Source of the DNA: Opitutus sp.
GTDB lineage: Bacteria > Verrucomicrobiota > Verrucomicrobiia > Opitutales > Opitutaceae
Length of the DNA stretch: 64,000 nucleotides
NCBI GenBank assembly: GCA_024998815.1
Contig: JACEUQ010000003.1
Coordinates: forward strand, 728,121 to 792,120
Direction: 5' to 3'
The translations under genes and the position numbers were made by a program. Shown piece by piece: positions 46,150 through 55,596 of this stretch; position 1 is the first letter of the stretch, and each line of letters begins with the position of its first letter. Below the pieces are notes generated by a model. It was not told the DNA's origin, ran no database searches, and worked only from the letters and a program-made list of their open reading frames with translations.

Positions 46150-47199
46150 AATCGGCGGTGGTCCGGTCCTGCGCGTCTATATATGGAAGGATCAGGCCAG
46201 GACCAAACGTCGTGCGCTGGGCATCCCTACGGTGAAAGACCGGGTGGTGCAAAGCGCGGCGGTGATCGTGTTGCAGCCAATCCTAGAGGCGGACTTCCAT
46301 GACCATTCCTACGCCTACCGGCCGAAACGTCGGACCCATCAGGCGATGGACAAAGTTAAAGAGGCCCTGCTGAGCGGAAAGGTGGAGGTGGTGGACGCGG
46401 ATTTATCGAGCTACTTCGATATGATCCCGCACCGCGAACTCCTGCAATTGGTGGCCAAACGGGTGAGCGATGGGAGCGTGTTGCGTTTAATAAAAACGTG
46501 GCTGCGCGCACCCATCGTGGAAGAGGACCGGGACACGGGGTGCCGCAAGGTGAGCGCGAACCGGTGTGGCACGCCACAAGGCGGAGTTATATCGCCTCTG
46601 CTGGCGAACCTCTACCTCAACGACCTCGATCATGCGGTGAATGAGAAGTGCGAACAAAAGCCGACGATGGTGCGTTACGCCGACGACCTCCTGATCCTGT
46701 GCAAACCGGGTCAAGGGGCGGGGCTGCAAACGCGACTGAAACGGTGGCTGGAGGCACGTAAGTTAAAGCTCAACGAAGAGAAAACCCGACTGGTGGATAC
46801 ACGAAAGGAAGGCTTTGAGTTCCTCGGTTTTTCCGTCGCATGGCGGCAAGGCATGAAGAGCAAACGAAGATATCCGCACGTGGAACCCAGTGCGAAAAGT
46901 CAGGCCAAGTTACGCGACAAAGTGCGGATGGAGCTAGATGTGCGAACGCGCAACCAACCGGCGGTGGCGGTGGTCCGCAAGGTCAACCAAATCACTCGCG
47001 GTTGGGCGACGGCGTTTCATTACGGCAACAGCACGCACGTGTTTAGTAAACAGCAGGTCTTTGTTCGTAACCGGCTACGCCGGTGGCTGTGGCGAAAGTA
47101 TAGCCGCACCCACGGACTCTTCGAGTTCTTCACCGACGACCGTTTGCATGGTCAATACAAACTATGGCACTGGCCGCTTACGGCGGCTTGGAAGCAATG
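46150..47199 (+). pseudogene. Group II intron reverse transcriptase/maturase, 5'-truncated
   Basis: Recognisable reading starts just after an in-frame TGA at about 46147: GGPVLRVYIWKDQARTKRRA then LGIPTVKDRVVQSAAVIVLQ. It keeps RT motifs: ADLSSYFDMIPHRELL, NRCGTPQGGVISPLLANLYL, YADD (in MVRYADDLLILCK), EKTRLVDTRKEGFEFLGF, and the maturase X domain to LHGQYKLWHWPL. The first ~80-100 residues of a normal intron protein (RT0 and part of RT1) are gone, so it is inactive. An internal GTG at 46232 can only give a 322-aa fragment. Sits 80 bp from the IS. Confidence 0.85.
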
Positions 47200-47335
47200 A
47201 ACTCCGCTGAAACCAAACCGAAAGAATGGGGACTCGGTAAGCCGTGTGCGGGAAAACCGCTTGCACGGTTTGACGAGGGGGAGGGTCGCGCTGACGGGTT
47301 ACCGACGCGCGGCTCTCTCTACTCTACTAAACGGC
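47200..47335 (+). mobile_element. 3' end of the group II intron RNA (domain V/VI region)
   Basis: After the RT stop comes AGCCGTGTGCGGGAAAACC, CGCTTGCACGGTTTGACGAG and a G-rich run, then CTCTCTACTCTACT. This matches the usual layout of group II introns after the ORF (domain IV end, then domain V-type hairpin with AGC...GTGCGGGAAA and CGCACGGTT). The 5' half of the intron RNA is missing upstream. Confidence 0.65.
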
Positions 47336-47346
47336 CAAACTCCAGA

Positions 47347-47416
47347 CCTTGAGCTCACGCTCAAGGGCACAAGGGGTGTGTTCGCGAAGCGTGTGGCCTT
47401 GAGCGTGAGCTCAAGG
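47347..47416. repeat. Dispersed hairpin family 2, copy 3
   Basis: CCTTGAGCTCACGCTCAAGG core arms at 47347-47370 and 47393-47416, one mismatch, spacer with TTCGCGAAGC as in the other copies. Confidence 0.92.
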
Positions 47417-47459
47417 ATTCGGCTGATCTGCGTTCGACTAGTCAGGGGCCAAACTCCAG

Positions 47460-47527
47460 AGCGCAGACTTCCAGTCTGCTCTGCTTGAGCTCCGGAAAGT
47501 CGCTGAAGCAGACTGGAAGTCTGCGCT
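47460..47527. repeat. Dispersed hairpin family 3, copy 1
   Basis: Perfect 21-bp arms at 47460-47480 and 47507-47527; core GCGCAGACTTCCAGTCTGC. Second full copy at 51306-51368; half copies at 55211-55236 and 63416-63440. The gap 47336-47787 also has a GGGACGACCTCC family 7 motif near 47632; no gene. Confidence 0.92.
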
Positions 47528-47787
47528 ACTTTTCAGAACCAGCCCGCACGGAGGTGGGCTGTGACTTTGGGCGACGCCGATGCGAAAGGCTGCGGACGCG
47601 AGAACGAGTAGGAGTAAGAGAATGATTGCGGAGGGACGACCTCCGTGCCGTCCGTGCTGAATTCCGGTTCAAGCCGCGCCCGAATCGGCGCGCTAGGATC
47701 TTCCTCGCTTCTAAGCGCAGGGAAAATGCCTCCCGGCTCGCTAGGAAACTTGAAGAACGGCCGAACGCTTGATTAGGTGTGCGTTTT

Positions 47788-48396
47788 ATGAACGCGACCG
47801 ACTCCGAAGCCAACTCCCCGACTGCCACTCAACCTGCCGTGAATTCCGCTCCCTCACCGGCTCCGGCCAGCCCCGCTCCCGAGGCCGCCCCGGCACCCGC
47901 CGCCCCCGACTCAGCCGAACTGCTCGCCACCGCCAAAAAAGAGGCGGCCGACAACTATGACCGCTACGTGCGCTCGGTGGCCGACCTCGAAAACCACCGC
48001 CGCCGCACCGTTCGCGAAAAGGAAGAGCTGCGCCAGTTCGCCGCCTCCCGCGTCCTCGAAGACTTGCTGCCCGTCATCGACAACCTCGGCCTCGGCTTGG
48101 CCGCAGCCAAAGCTCCCAACGCCGACCTCAAAACGCTCGTTGGCGGCATTAGCATGGTCGCCGAACAGTTGAAAAGCTCCCTCGCCAACCACGGTCTGAA
48201 GGAAGTTAACCCACTTGGCCTGTCCTTTGACCCGAACCTCCACGAGGCCATTTCGCAGCAGCCCAGCGCCGAGGTTGCCGAGGGTTCCGTCATCACCGTG
48301 GTGCGCGTGGGCTTCACCCTCAACGGCCGCCTCCTGCGTCCTGCCTCCGTCATCGTCTCCACCGGCCCCGCCGTGATCGAAGCGACCACCGCCTGA
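47788..48396 (+). CDS. grpE: GrpE nucleotide exchange factor
   Basis: 202 aa from ATG 47788 (a GTG lies 3 codons upstream). Acts on DnaK, releasing ADP. Low-complexity Pro/Ala N-terminus, long helix ([40 protein letters not shown]), then [20 protein letters not shown] and the beta-domain [18 protein letters not shown] with the tail [18 protein letters not shown]. First of grpE-dnaJ-purN; dnaK itself is not in the window. Confidence 0.95.
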   Translation: MNATDSEANSPTATQPAVNSAPSPAPASPAPEAAPAPAAPDSAELLATAKKEAADNYDRYVRSVADLENHRRRTVREKEELRQFAASRVLEDLLPVIDNLGLGLAAAKAPNADLKTLVGGISMVAEQLKSSLANHGLKEVNPLGLSFDPNLHEAISQQPSAEVAEGSVITVVRVGFTLNGRLLRPASVIVSTGPAVIEATTA

Positions 48397-48404
48397 TTAT
48401 TCCC

Positions 48405-49559
48405 ATGGCCCAACAAGATTACTACGAACTGCTCAGCGTCGAAAAAGGCGCCAATGACGAAGAACTGAAGAAGGCCTACCGCAAAAAGGCGGTGCAGTTT
48501 CACCCGGACAAAAATCCCGGCAACAAAGAGGCCGAGGAGATGTTCAAAAAGGTCTCCGAGGCCTACGAGGTGCTCAAGGACCCGCAGAAACGCGCGGCCT
48601 ATGATCGCTACGGCCACGCCGCCTTCCAGCAGGGTGGCGGCGCCGGCCCGCGCGGCCCCGGCGGCGGTGGTGGCTTCCATGACCCGTTTGATATCTTCCG
48701 CGACGTCTTTGGCGGCGGCGGAGGAGGCGGCGGTGGTGGCGGGGTATTCGACGAGATGTTTGGCGGCGGCGGTGGACGCGGTGGCGACCGCGACGGCTCC
48801 GACCTGCGCTACGACCTCGAAATCACGCTCGAAGAGGCAGCCAAGGGGCTCGAAAAAGAAATCTCTTTCCGCAAGGCCGTCACCTGCGAACGGTGCAGCG
48901 GCAATGGCGCCGAGCCCGGTTCCAAAAAGGTGCTGTGCCCGACGTGCAAAGGCCACGGCCAGGTGCGTCGCAGCGGCGGTATTATCACCTTCACGCAGAC
49001 CTGCCCGACCTGCGGCGGCAGCGGTCAACGCGTCGAGAAACCCTGCTCGGCTTGCCGGGGCGAGGGACGCACCGCCAAGACCACCAAGCTCACCGTTCGT
49101 GTGCCGGCCGGCGTCGAAACCGGCTCGCGCCTGCGTTCCAGCGGCAACGGCGAGGCGGGCCTGGCCGGCGGCCAGGCGGGCGACCTTTACATCGTGATCA
49201 ACGTGCGCGACCACGAACTGTTCGAGCGCCACGGCAACGACCTGTTCTGTGAGATTCCGATCAAGTTCACCCTCGCCGCCCTCGGTGGCAGCATCGAGGT
49301 GCCCACGCTCTTCGGCAAAGCCTCGCTCAAGATCCCGGCCGGCACGCAAAGCGGCACCACCTTCCGCCTCAAGGGCAAGGGCATGCCCAATTTGCGCGGT
49401 GGCTCCGCTGGCGACCAGCTCCTGCGCGTCCAGGTCGAGGTGCCGCAGTCGCTCTCGCCCGAGCAGCGCAAGCTCCTCGAGGACTTCGCCCGCGTCAGCG
49501 GCGATGCCGAAGAGCCCACCTCGAAGTCCTTCTTCGAAAAAGCGAAAAAGTTCTTCTGA
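48405..49559 (+). CDS. dnaJ: Chaperone protein DnaJ (class I)
   Basis: 384 aa. J domain with HPD at 33-35, Gly/Phe-rich linker including a 10-residue glycine run (about 100-135), four zinc-binding repeats [32 protein letters not shown], then the C-terminal substrate-binding domains ([40 protein letters not shown]). Complete type I DnaJ. 8 bp after grpE, 8 bp before purN. Confidence 0.97.
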   Translation: MAQQDYYELLSVEKGANDEELKKAYRKKAVQFHPDKNPGNKEAEEMFKKVSEAYEVLKDPQKRAAYDRYGHAAFQQGGGAGPRGPGGGGGFHDPFDIFRDVFGGGGGGGGGGGVFDEMFGGGGGRGGDRDGSDLRYDLEITLEEAAKGLEKEISFRKAVTCERCSGNGAEPGSKKVLCPTCKGHGQVRRSGGIITFTQTCPTCGGSGQRVEKPCSACRGEGRTAKTTKLTVRVPAGVETGSRLRSSGNGEAGLAGGQAGDLYIVINVRDHELFERHGNDLFCEIPIKFTLAALGGSIEVPTLFGKASLKIPAGTQSGTTFRLKGKGMPNLRGGSAGDQLLRVQVEVPQSLSPEQRKLLEDFARVSGDAEEPTSKSFFEKAKKFF

Positions 49560-49567
49560 GCCGCCCC

Positions 49568-50164
49568 ATGCGTCTTGTTATCCTCGGTTCCGGTCGCGGC
49601 TCCAACGCCGAAGCCATCCTTGTTGCCCAACGCGAGGGTCGGCTCGGCCGGGCCGGGGTCGTGCAGATCTTCTCCGACCAGCCCGCCGCGGGCATCCTCG
49701 GCCTCGGGGAGCGCTTTGGCGTGCCGGCCGCGTTTCTCGATCCGGCGCCGTTCAAAACCAAACTCGATGGCGAGGGCGAGCAGCGCTACATCGCCGCGAT
49801 CCAGGCCTGCCAGCCCGACTTGGTCGTGCTGGCCGGCTTTATGCGCGTGATCAAACCGGCCTTCCTCGCCGCCTTTGCCGGTAAAATCATCAACCTGCAC
49901 CCGAGCCTGCTGCCCAGTTTCCCCGGTCTCGACGGCATCGGCCAAGCCTGGCGGCGCGGCGTCAAAGTCGCCGGCTGCACCGTGCATTATGTCACCGCCG
50001 AGATCGATGGCGGCCCGATCATCGACCAGGCGGTCGTGCGCATCGAAGCCGCCGATACAGCGGAGAGTTTCGCGCAAAAAATCCACGCCGCCGAACACGC
50101 GCTGCTACCAGCGGTCATTGCCCGCCTGAGCACCGTGAAACCAGATGGAGCGGGCGCGGTATAA
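49568..50164 (+). CDS. purN: Phosphoribosylglycinamide formyltransferase PurN
   Basis: 198 aa. Transfers formyl from 10-formyl-THF to GAR in purine synthesis. LGSGRGSNAEAILVAQREG (phosphate loop), VLAGFMRVIKPAFL, INLHPSLLPSFPG (catalytic Asn and His), GCTVHYVTAEIDGGPIIDQ (catalytic Asp). Only 8 bp after dnaJ, so probably in the same transcript; not a usual partner of the chaperone genes. Confidence 0.95.
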   Translation: MRLVILGSGRGSNAEAILVAQREGRLGRAGVVQIFSDQPAAGILGLGERFGVPAAFLDPAPFKTKLDGEGEQRYIAAIQACQPDLVVLAGFMRVIKPAFLAAFAGKIINLHPSLLPSFPGLDGIGQAWRRGVKVAGCTVHYVTAEIDGGPIIDQAVVRIEAADTAESFAQKIHAAEHALLPAVIARLSTVKPDGAGAV

Positions 50165-50182
50165 TGTGTTATTCAACGACCT

Positions 50183-50281
50183 CATGGGCGGGACGCCCAT
50201 GCCACTTCCGGATAAACTTTAGTGCTTTGGGCGTCTCGCCCCTATTCTGATACTTAGCGTGGCATGGGCGTCCCGCCCATG
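50183..50281. repeat. Dispersed hairpin family 4, copy 2
   Basis: Perfect 23-bp arms at 50183-50205 and 50259-50281; core CATGGGCGGGACGCCCATG. The loop carries a partial third unit (GGGCGTCTCGCCC). Confidence 0.93.
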
Positions 50282-50328
50282 TCCGGTGCTAGCTTTTAAT
50301 TCCCCCTGCCATTCTCAATCCGAGTTTA

Positions 50329-51288
50329 ATGTCCCCCATGAAAACCAAAATCTTTGTCGACGGCCAAGAGGGCACCACCGGCCTGCAAATCCACGAGCGC
50401 CTCGCGCTGCGTCCCGAGCTGGAGATGATCGAGATCGATCCGGCGTACCGCAAGGATCCCACCGCCCGCGCCGCCTGCCTGAATGCCGCCGACGTCGCCT
50501 TCCTTTGCCTGCCTGATTCCGCGTCCAAGGAATCGGCCTCGCTGGTGGTTAACCCTCGCACCTGCATCATCGACGCCTCGACCGCGCACCGCGTTGATCC
50601 GTCTTGGGTATACGGCGTTCCCGAGCTGGGTGCCGAATACCGCGAGGCGATTCGCACCAGCAAGCGCATCGCCAATCCCGGCTGCCACGCCACCGCCTTC
50701 GCCCTGGCGATCCGCCCGCTCGTGCAACGCGGGCTCATCCCGGCGGATTTCCCGCTCTCCTGTTTTTCCATCACCGGCTACAGCGGCGGCGGCAAAAAGA
50801 TGATCGCCGACTACGAGGCGACGCCCCTGCCGCAGGCGCTCAAGAGTCCGCGCCCCTACGCGCTCGGCCTGATGCACAAGCACTTGCCCGAGATGAAGGT
50901 GCATGCCGGCCTGGCCAACGCGCCGATTTTCACGCCCATCGTGAGCAGCTTTTATCAAGGCCTGACGATCACCGTGCCGTTGCCGCTGCGCCAGTTGCCG
51001 GTCTCCCCGAGCCCGCAGGCGCTGCACCACGCACTTGTTGAAAGCTATGCCGGCGAGCGCTTTATCCGCGTGCTGCCGTTTGGTGACGAAGGCGTGCTCG
51101 ATAGCGGCTTTTTTGACGTGCAGGCCAACAACGGCACCAACCGCTGCGACTTGGCGGTGTTTGGCCACGCCGACCAAGCGGTGGTCATGGCGCGCCTGGA
51201 CAACCTAGGCAAAGGCGCCTCGGGCGCTGCTATCCAGTGCATGAACTTGCACCTCGGCCTCGACGAAGGCACGGGGCTCGTCGCCTAA
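50329..51288 (+). CDS. argC: N-acetyl-gamma-glutamyl-phosphate reductase (ArgC, type 2)
   Basis: 319 aa from ATG 50329 (ATG 50338, giving MKTKIFVDGQ, is also possible). Reduces N-acetyl-glutamyl-phosphate to the semialdehyde in arginine synthesis. Short type-2 form: IFVDGQEGTTGLQIHERL NAD(P)-binding start, DASTAHRVDPSWVYGVPEL, catalytic Cys in RIANPGCHATAFALAIRP, ITGYSGGGKKMI, and NNGTNRCDLAVFG. No other arginine genes nearby. Confidence 0.94.
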   Translation: MSPMKTKIFVDGQEGTTGLQIHERLALRPELEMIEIDPAYRKDPTARAACLNAADVAFLCLPDSASKESASLVVNPRTCIIDASTAHRVDPSWVYGVPELGAEYREAIRTSKRIANPGCHATAFALAIRPLVQRGLIPADFPLSCFSITGYSGGGKKMIADYEATPLPQALKSPRPYALGLMHKHLPEMKVHAGLANAPIFTPIVSSFYQGLTITVPLPLRQLPVSPSPQALHHALVESYAGERFIRVLPFGDEGVLDSGFFDVQANNGTNRCDLAVFGHADQAVVMARLDNLGKGASGAAIQCMNLHLGLDEGTGLVA

Positions 51289-51305
51289 GAGCGCCCCTCG
51301 GGAAA

Positions 51306-51368
51306 AGTAGCGCAGACTTCCAGTCTGCTCGGTTTGCTCGGAGAAGCAGACTGGAAGTTTGCGCTACT
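51306..51368. repeat. Dispersed hairpin family 3, copy 2
   Basis: Arms at 51306-51329 and 51345-51368, one mismatch; core GCGCAGACTTCCAGTCTGC. Confidence 0.93.
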
Positions 51369-51373
51369 CTTGC

Positions 51374-51883
51374 TCAGAGCCCGCGGCGCTGGAGTTCGGC
51401 TTCCAATTGGCGCATGAAATCCTGCGCGTCGGCCGGGGTGGGGCGGTAGCCGGGTTGGCTGATCTCGGTGAAACCGGGGCGACCTTGGTGGTCGATGAGC
51501 CACTTACCCGTTACGCCGTCGCTGAAGGTGACTTTGCCACTGGCCAGCGCATTGGGCAGCAGGGTGATCTTGTCCACATCCACCGTCACGCCGCCACCGT
51601 GCGGGGGCACGGCGCCCTCGGCCAGGTCGTCCTCGGCGGGCAGGCCGGCTTCGGGGCTCGGCTTGGGCGCGGCGGCGGGCTGCGCCTTGCTCACGTCGTT
51701 GGCGTCGGCCTTTTGCGGCGCGTCTTTGAGGTGGAGGTCGAGGTCGTCCACCAAAAAGCGCACGTCCATGTAGGTGAGTGCGATACTGAAGTGCTCACGG
51801 AGCTTTTTTTGGATCTCGGAGAGGTTGTCTCCGGCGGTGACCCAGCTGGCAACGGTGGCGGTTTGTTCGGGGGTGAGGCTCAT
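51374..51883 (-). CDS. Hypothetical protein, conserved-looking
   Basis: 169 aa, acidic, no signal peptide or membrane segment. N-terminal helix-rich part (LTPEQTATVASWVTAGDNLS, EIQKKLREHFSIALTYMDVR) reads like a small winged or HTH-like domain (helices before 'YMDVRFLVDDLDL'); a Pro/Ala/Asp-rich linker (85-105) leads to a beta-domain, VTVDVDKITLLPNALASGKV, ending in a LIDHQGRPGF segment. I do not recognise a named family. Confidence 0.7.
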   Translation of the reverse strand: MSLTPEQTATVASWVTAGDNLSEIQKKLREHFSIALTYMDVRFLVDDLDLHLKDAPQKADANDVSKAQPAAAPKPSPEAGLPAEDDLAEGAVPPHGGGVTVDVDKITLLPNALASGKVTFSDGVTGKWLIDHQGRPGFTEISQPGYRPTPADAQDFMRQLEAELQRRGL

Positions 51884-51997
51884 GTCGTTTAACGATTTAA
51901 ACGCGGATTAGATGAATGACCACGGATTTTTCAATCCGTGTTCTAATCTTTCGCGTGGGGAGCCGCGCATCTGAGTTTTTGGCGCCCCCGTGCGGAG

Positions 51998-52065
51998 CGC
52001 TGAGCTCCAGCTCGGCTCGGAAAGATCGAGCGCTAAACCCGCAAAGGCCGAGCTGGAGCTCAGCG
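51998..52065. repeat. Dispersed hairpin family 6
   Basis: CGCTGAGCTCCAGCTCGGC (51998-52016) and its exact complement (52047-52065). Only one full copy in the window. Confidence 0.9.
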
Positions 52066-52115
52066 TTCCCGCCGCAACAGGTCCGGCGCCGCCCCCGGCT
52101 GGGGGGGGCCGGCAC

Positions 52116-53504
52116 TCAGCGGCTGAGCTGGTTGCGCAGGAACTCGATGGCGCCGCGCGCGGTGGAGTCCTGCTCCATCATGTTGTCCACGGATTTGCAG
52201 GCGTGGATGACGGTTCCGTGGTCGCGGCCACCGAAGGCGTCGCCGATTTCCTGCAGCGAGTGTTTGGTCAGGGTGCGGCTCAGGTACATCGCGATCTGGC
52301 GGGGGATGGCGATGTTGTTGGGGCGGCGCTTGCTGGTCATGTCGCTGTGGCGGATCTGGTAGTGATCGGCCACGCGTTTCTGGATGATCTCGATGGTCAG
52401 CTGGTTCTGGGCCTGCTCCATGAGCACATCCTGCAGCAGCATCTCGGTGGCCGGCAGGTCGATGACCTTGCCCGTGAGACTGGCGTAGCTGGCGACCTTG
52501 ATCAGCGCGCCTTCGAGGCGGCGGATGTTTTTGGAGATGTGGAGGGCAACGAAGTTGGCGACGTTGGCCGGGATGTCGAATTTGAGGGTCGCCGCCTTGG
52601 TGCGCAGGATCGCCAGGCGGGTCTCGAAGTCAGGCGCCTGGATGTCGGCGGGAAGTCCCCACTCGAAGCGCGAAACCAAGCGGGCCTCGAGTTTCTGGAT
52701 GTCGGCGGCGCGGCGGTCGCTGGACAAGATGATCTGTTTTCCCGACTCAAAGAGGTCGTTAAACGTGTGGAAAAACTCCTCCTGGATACGCTCCTTGCCG
52801 GCGAGGAACTGGACGTCGTCGATGAGCAACACATCGACGCTGCGGTAGCGCTGGCGGAACTTGGTTAACGAGTTCTCCTGCAACGCCTGAATGAAGTCGT
52901 TGGTGAACTTTTCGGTGGACAGGTAGGCGACCTTGGCATCGGGCTTGGCGCGCAAAATCGCGTGGCCGATGGCGTGCATCAGGTGGGTTTTACCCAGGCC
53001 GGTGTCGCCGTAGAGGAAAAGCGGGTTGTAGGCCTGCGCGGGGGACTGGGCTACGGCCATGGCGGCGGCGTGGGCCATTTGGCAATTGGAGCCGACCACA
53101 AAGGTCTCGAAGGTGTTGCGCGGGTTGAGCGAGCCGATGTAGGCGCCGCTGCCGCGTTCGTCGTAACGGGCGGTGCGTTTGGCGGCGGCGGGCTTGGTGC
53201 GGGGCGAAGGGGCGGTTTCGCTGGCGGCGCTGGAGGAATCGGTGGCAGCCGTGGATTTCTTAAGTTTGACGGTAACCGCCCGGCCGGCTGCCAAGCGCAG
53301 GCGCTGGACGATCAGGTCGAGGTAGTTGTCGTTGATCCAGATCGCGGCGAAATCATTGGGCACCCCGAGGGTCAGCGCGTCCTCCGTAGCTTCGAGGCAG
53401 ATAATCGGCTCGAACCAGAGTTGGTAAACATCCTCCGGAAAGAGTCCTTTGAAATCGCTTTTGACGATTTCCCAAAGGGACGTGGAGGTGGTTACGGGAG
53501 GCAT
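52116..53504 (-). CDS. dnaA: Chromosomal replication initiator DnaA
   Basis: 462 aa. Domain I (about 10-80, EIVKSDFKGLFPEDVYQLWF), low-complexity linker (85-115), AAA+ domain with Walker A GDTGLGKT (166-173) and Walker B VDVLLIDDVQFLAGKERIQE, domain IV with IPRQIAMYLSRTLTKHSLQE and the DnaA-box signature GGRDHGTVIHACKSV. Binds DnaA boxes at oriC and opens the origin. dnaN and gyrB do not flank it, which is unlike many bacteria. Two TTATTCACA boxes lie in the upstream gap. Confidence 0.97.
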   Translation of the reverse strand: MPPVTTSTSLWEIVKSDFKGLFPEDVYQLWFEPIICLEATEDALTLGVPNDFAAIWINDNYLDLIVQRLRLAAGRAVTVKLKKSTAATDSSSAASETAPSPRTKPAAAKRTARYDERGSGAYIGSLNPRNTFETFVVGSNCQMAHAAAMAVAQSPAQAYNPLFLYGDTGLGKTHLMHAIGHAILRAKPDAKVAYLSTEKFTNDFIQALQENSLTKFRQRYRSVDVLLIDDVQFLAGKERIQEEFFHTFNDLFESGKQIILSSDRRAADIQKLEARLVSRFEWGLPADIQAPDFETRLAILRTKAATLKFDIPANVANFVALHISKNIRRLEGALIKVASYASLTGKVIDLPATEMLLQDVLMEQAQNQLTIEIIQKRVADHYQIRHSDMTSKRRPNNIAIPRQIAMYLSRTLTKHSLQEIGDAFGGRDHGTVIHACKSVDNMMEQDSTARGAIEFLRNQLSR

Positions 53505-53973
53505 GAAAAGGAGGACGGAAATGGACTGAACTATGAATTATTCACACGAAGCGCCGAGTGGTGGCTGGAGGGCACGTCGTCGGGATCAAAACTGGTCGCA
53601 AGGTTGGGGAGCAAAAGGGGGGCGCGCCATCGTTAATGTGGGTTAAGCGGCAGGTTTAAATTAAGTGCCTGTTAGCTAGTGTGATGGGTGCTTTTATGGG
53701 AGCGGTGCGGCAAGCGGATCGGACGAAGACGTATCAAAGAGCCACCGGAGCGATCCGGATGAATTAGTGGGGCGCGAATAACGGGTAAGGGTCGGGTGGA
53801 TTCAAGCTCAAGTTTCTACCAAGTTATTCACAATGGGAATGCGGATAAGTTTTTCACTTTTTGGGGTTGCCAAGGTGGTAGGGTTTTACCCCACACGGTG
53901 ACGCCTCGGGTGAGCAACGATAACGCTCGGGCGCGGGCTTGCCTGAGGGGGCTTCAAGGGGCTTACTCCGCTC
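53505..53973. other. Intergenic region upstream of dnaA with DnaA boxes; candidate oriC or dnaA control region
   Basis: 469 bp without a gene. Contains TTATTCACA at 53538-53546 and 53824-53832 (both plus) and TGCGGATAA at 53840-53848 (inverse orientation, one mismatch from the consensus). A/T content rises around 53820-53890 (TTTTTCACTTTTTGGGG). Could be oriC or autoregulation of dnaA. Confidence 0.5.
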
Positions 53974-55134
53974 ATGACCGATGACCTTTTCCTAGAGGAT
54001 GTGGAACGGCGGGCTTTTCGGTACTTTTTCGATACGGCGCATCCGCACACCGGCTTGATTCCCGACCGGGCCCGGGCCGACGGCTCCAAACCGGGGGAAA
54101 TGGCCAGCATTGCCGCCGTCGGCTTCGGCCTCACCGCGCTGGTGATCGGCGCGGAACGCGGCTGGGAGTCGCACGCCGAGTGCCGCGCCTGTGCCGAACG
54201 CGTGCTGCGCACCCTGTGGCGCGACGTGCCCCACGAGCGGGGCTTCTTTTTTCATTTTGTCGATATGCGGACCTGTGCAAGGGCATGGAATTGCGAGGCT
54301 TCTAGTATTGATACGGCACTTGCGGTATTCGGCGCCCTGTCGGCCGGGCGGTACTTCGGCGGCGCGGTGGCCGACCTGGCTCAAGCGATCGAGGCCCGCG
54401 TTGATTGGCCCTGGCTGGTCGATGAGGCTGGACGTATCCGCCATGGTTGGACGCCTGAGCACGGACTCATGCCCTACAGCTGGGATCAGTATTCGGAGCA
54501 TTACGGGATGACTTGGTTTGCCGTGCATGGTGCGACCCGCCGTGCGCCCGTCTCGACTTGGACCGCTTGGCGGCGCACGCCCTGGGTGGACTACGCCGGC
54601 GAGCGCTTCCTGCAACACCCGCCGCTCTTCGTGCACCAGTTCCCCCAGGCGTGGATGGATTGGCGCAGCTACACCGACCCGGTCAGCGGGCTTAACTTTT
54701 TTGCCAACGCCTGTGCGGCCACGCGGGCGCAAAAGCAGTTTTGCCTCGATCTCCGCGCGCGGTTTCCCGGCTACGAGGAAAATGTCTGGGGGCTCACATC
54801 CTCGGACGGCGCGGCTGGTTACATCGATTGGGGTGGGCCGGCGGTGCGTGCCGGAGAGGTGGATACGCGAATCGACGGCACCGTGGTGCCCTGCGCGGCG
54901 GCAGGTTCTTTGCCCTTTGTGCCTAGTGATTGTTTGGCGGTCCTGCGCGAGCTGCACACCCGCTGGGGCGACAAAATCTACGGCCCCTACGGTTTTGCCG
55001 ACGCGTTTAATCCGCAGACCGGCTGGATCGGCACCGACGTGATCGGGATCGATCAAGGAATCACGCTGCTGATGGCGGAAAACCTTCGAACCGGTCTGGT
55101 GTGGAGGCTGATGGAACCATGGCGCCCGCAGTGA
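53974..55134 (+). CDS. Glucoamylase-like (PF10091) glycoside hydrolase
   Basis: 386 aa, no signal peptide, so cytoplasmic unless secreted otherwise. (Alpha/alpha)6-barrel start EDVERRAFRYFFDTAHPHTG with LIPDRARADGSKPGEMASIA and FGLTALVIGAERGW; later YSWDQYSEHYGMTWFAV, HQFPQAWMDWRSYTDPV and WGLTSSDGAAGYIDWGGP, ending in YGFADAFNPQTGWIGTDVIG. This is the glucoamylase-like family that includes GH144-type endo-beta-1,2-glucanases. Substrate not certain. Starts at 53974, 470 bp from dnaA, divergent. Confidence 0.88.
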   Translation: MTDDLFLEDVERRAFRYFFDTAHPHTGLIPDRARADGSKPGEMASIAAVGFGLTALVIGAERGWESHAECRACAERVLRTLWRDVPHERGFFFHFVDMRTCARAWNCEASSIDTALAVFGALSAGRYFGGAVADLAQAIEARVDWPWLVDEAGRIRHGWTPEHGLMPYSWDQYSEHYGMTWFAVHGATRRAPVSTWTAWRRTPWVDYAGERFLQHPPLFVHQFPQAWMDWRSYTDPVSGLNFFANACAATRAQKQFCLDLRARFPGYEENVWGLTSSDGAAGYIDWGGPAVRAGEVDTRIDGTVVPCAAAGSLPFVPSDCLAVLRELHTRWGDKIYGPYGFADAFNPQTGWIGTDVIGIDQGITLLMAENLRTGLVWRLMEPWRPQ

Positions 55135-55210
55135 GCCTCTGAGCGGAGCGTGACTGCATCCAGCGAGCGCGGGACGACACGGAGGTCGTCCCTCCCGGGG
55201 CTGGGGCGGG

Positions 55211-55236
55211 AAAAGTAGCGCAGACTTCCTGTCTGC
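55211..55236. repeat. Half copy of hairpin family 3 with a family 7 motif just before it
   Basis: AAAAGTAGCGCAGACTTCCT then GTCTGC is one arm of family 3. Just upstream GGGACGACACGGAGGTCGTC (55170-55191) is a short self-complementary element also near 35855 and 47632. Confidence 0.75.
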
Positions 55237-55371
55237 AATTGGCTTCCAAGGGATTGATCTGAGATGGCCGCGTCGAGGCTCGGTGGATTAACGCATTGAT
55301 GACGCGCTTGTTGGTGAGGTGAATCGGGGCGCTCTGAATGCTGCGGGACGTTCGCCAGCTATAAAAATAGT

Positions 55372-55403
55372 TGGCCGGTCGCCTACCCCTAAGCGACCGG
55401 CCA
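55372..55403. terminator. Hairpin of unclear role between glucoamylase-like and nitroreductase genes
   Basis: TGGCCGGTCGC (55372-55382) pairs exactly with GCGACCGGCCA (55393-55403), followed by TTTGCTTTC. It may be a terminator or a repeat fragment. No gene in 55135-55596. Confidence 0.5.
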
Positions 55404-55596
55404 TTTGCTTTCTAGGTTACCCCAAAATGTCCCCGCTAAGCGGGAACAACGCCACCAAGCCAAAGCGGTTGGTCTTCGTCAATACTCGTTTTGCAATTTT
55501 TTGGGATTTTCCATGTAATCCTACTTAATTAATCTCATAAGAGTATGACTGTTATTAGTTAGTGATTTCTATTAAAGTAGGGTTTTACCTACTGTC

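Noticed and set aside
47964..49349. 461-codon minus-strand frame over grpE-dnaJ
   Set aside because: Both genes on the plus strand are certain; the frame mirrors the DnaJ Gly-rich and zinc repeats.
53992..55056. 354-codon minus-strand frame over the glucoamylase-like gene
   Set aside because: Plus strand carries the conserved family motifs; the antisense frame has none.
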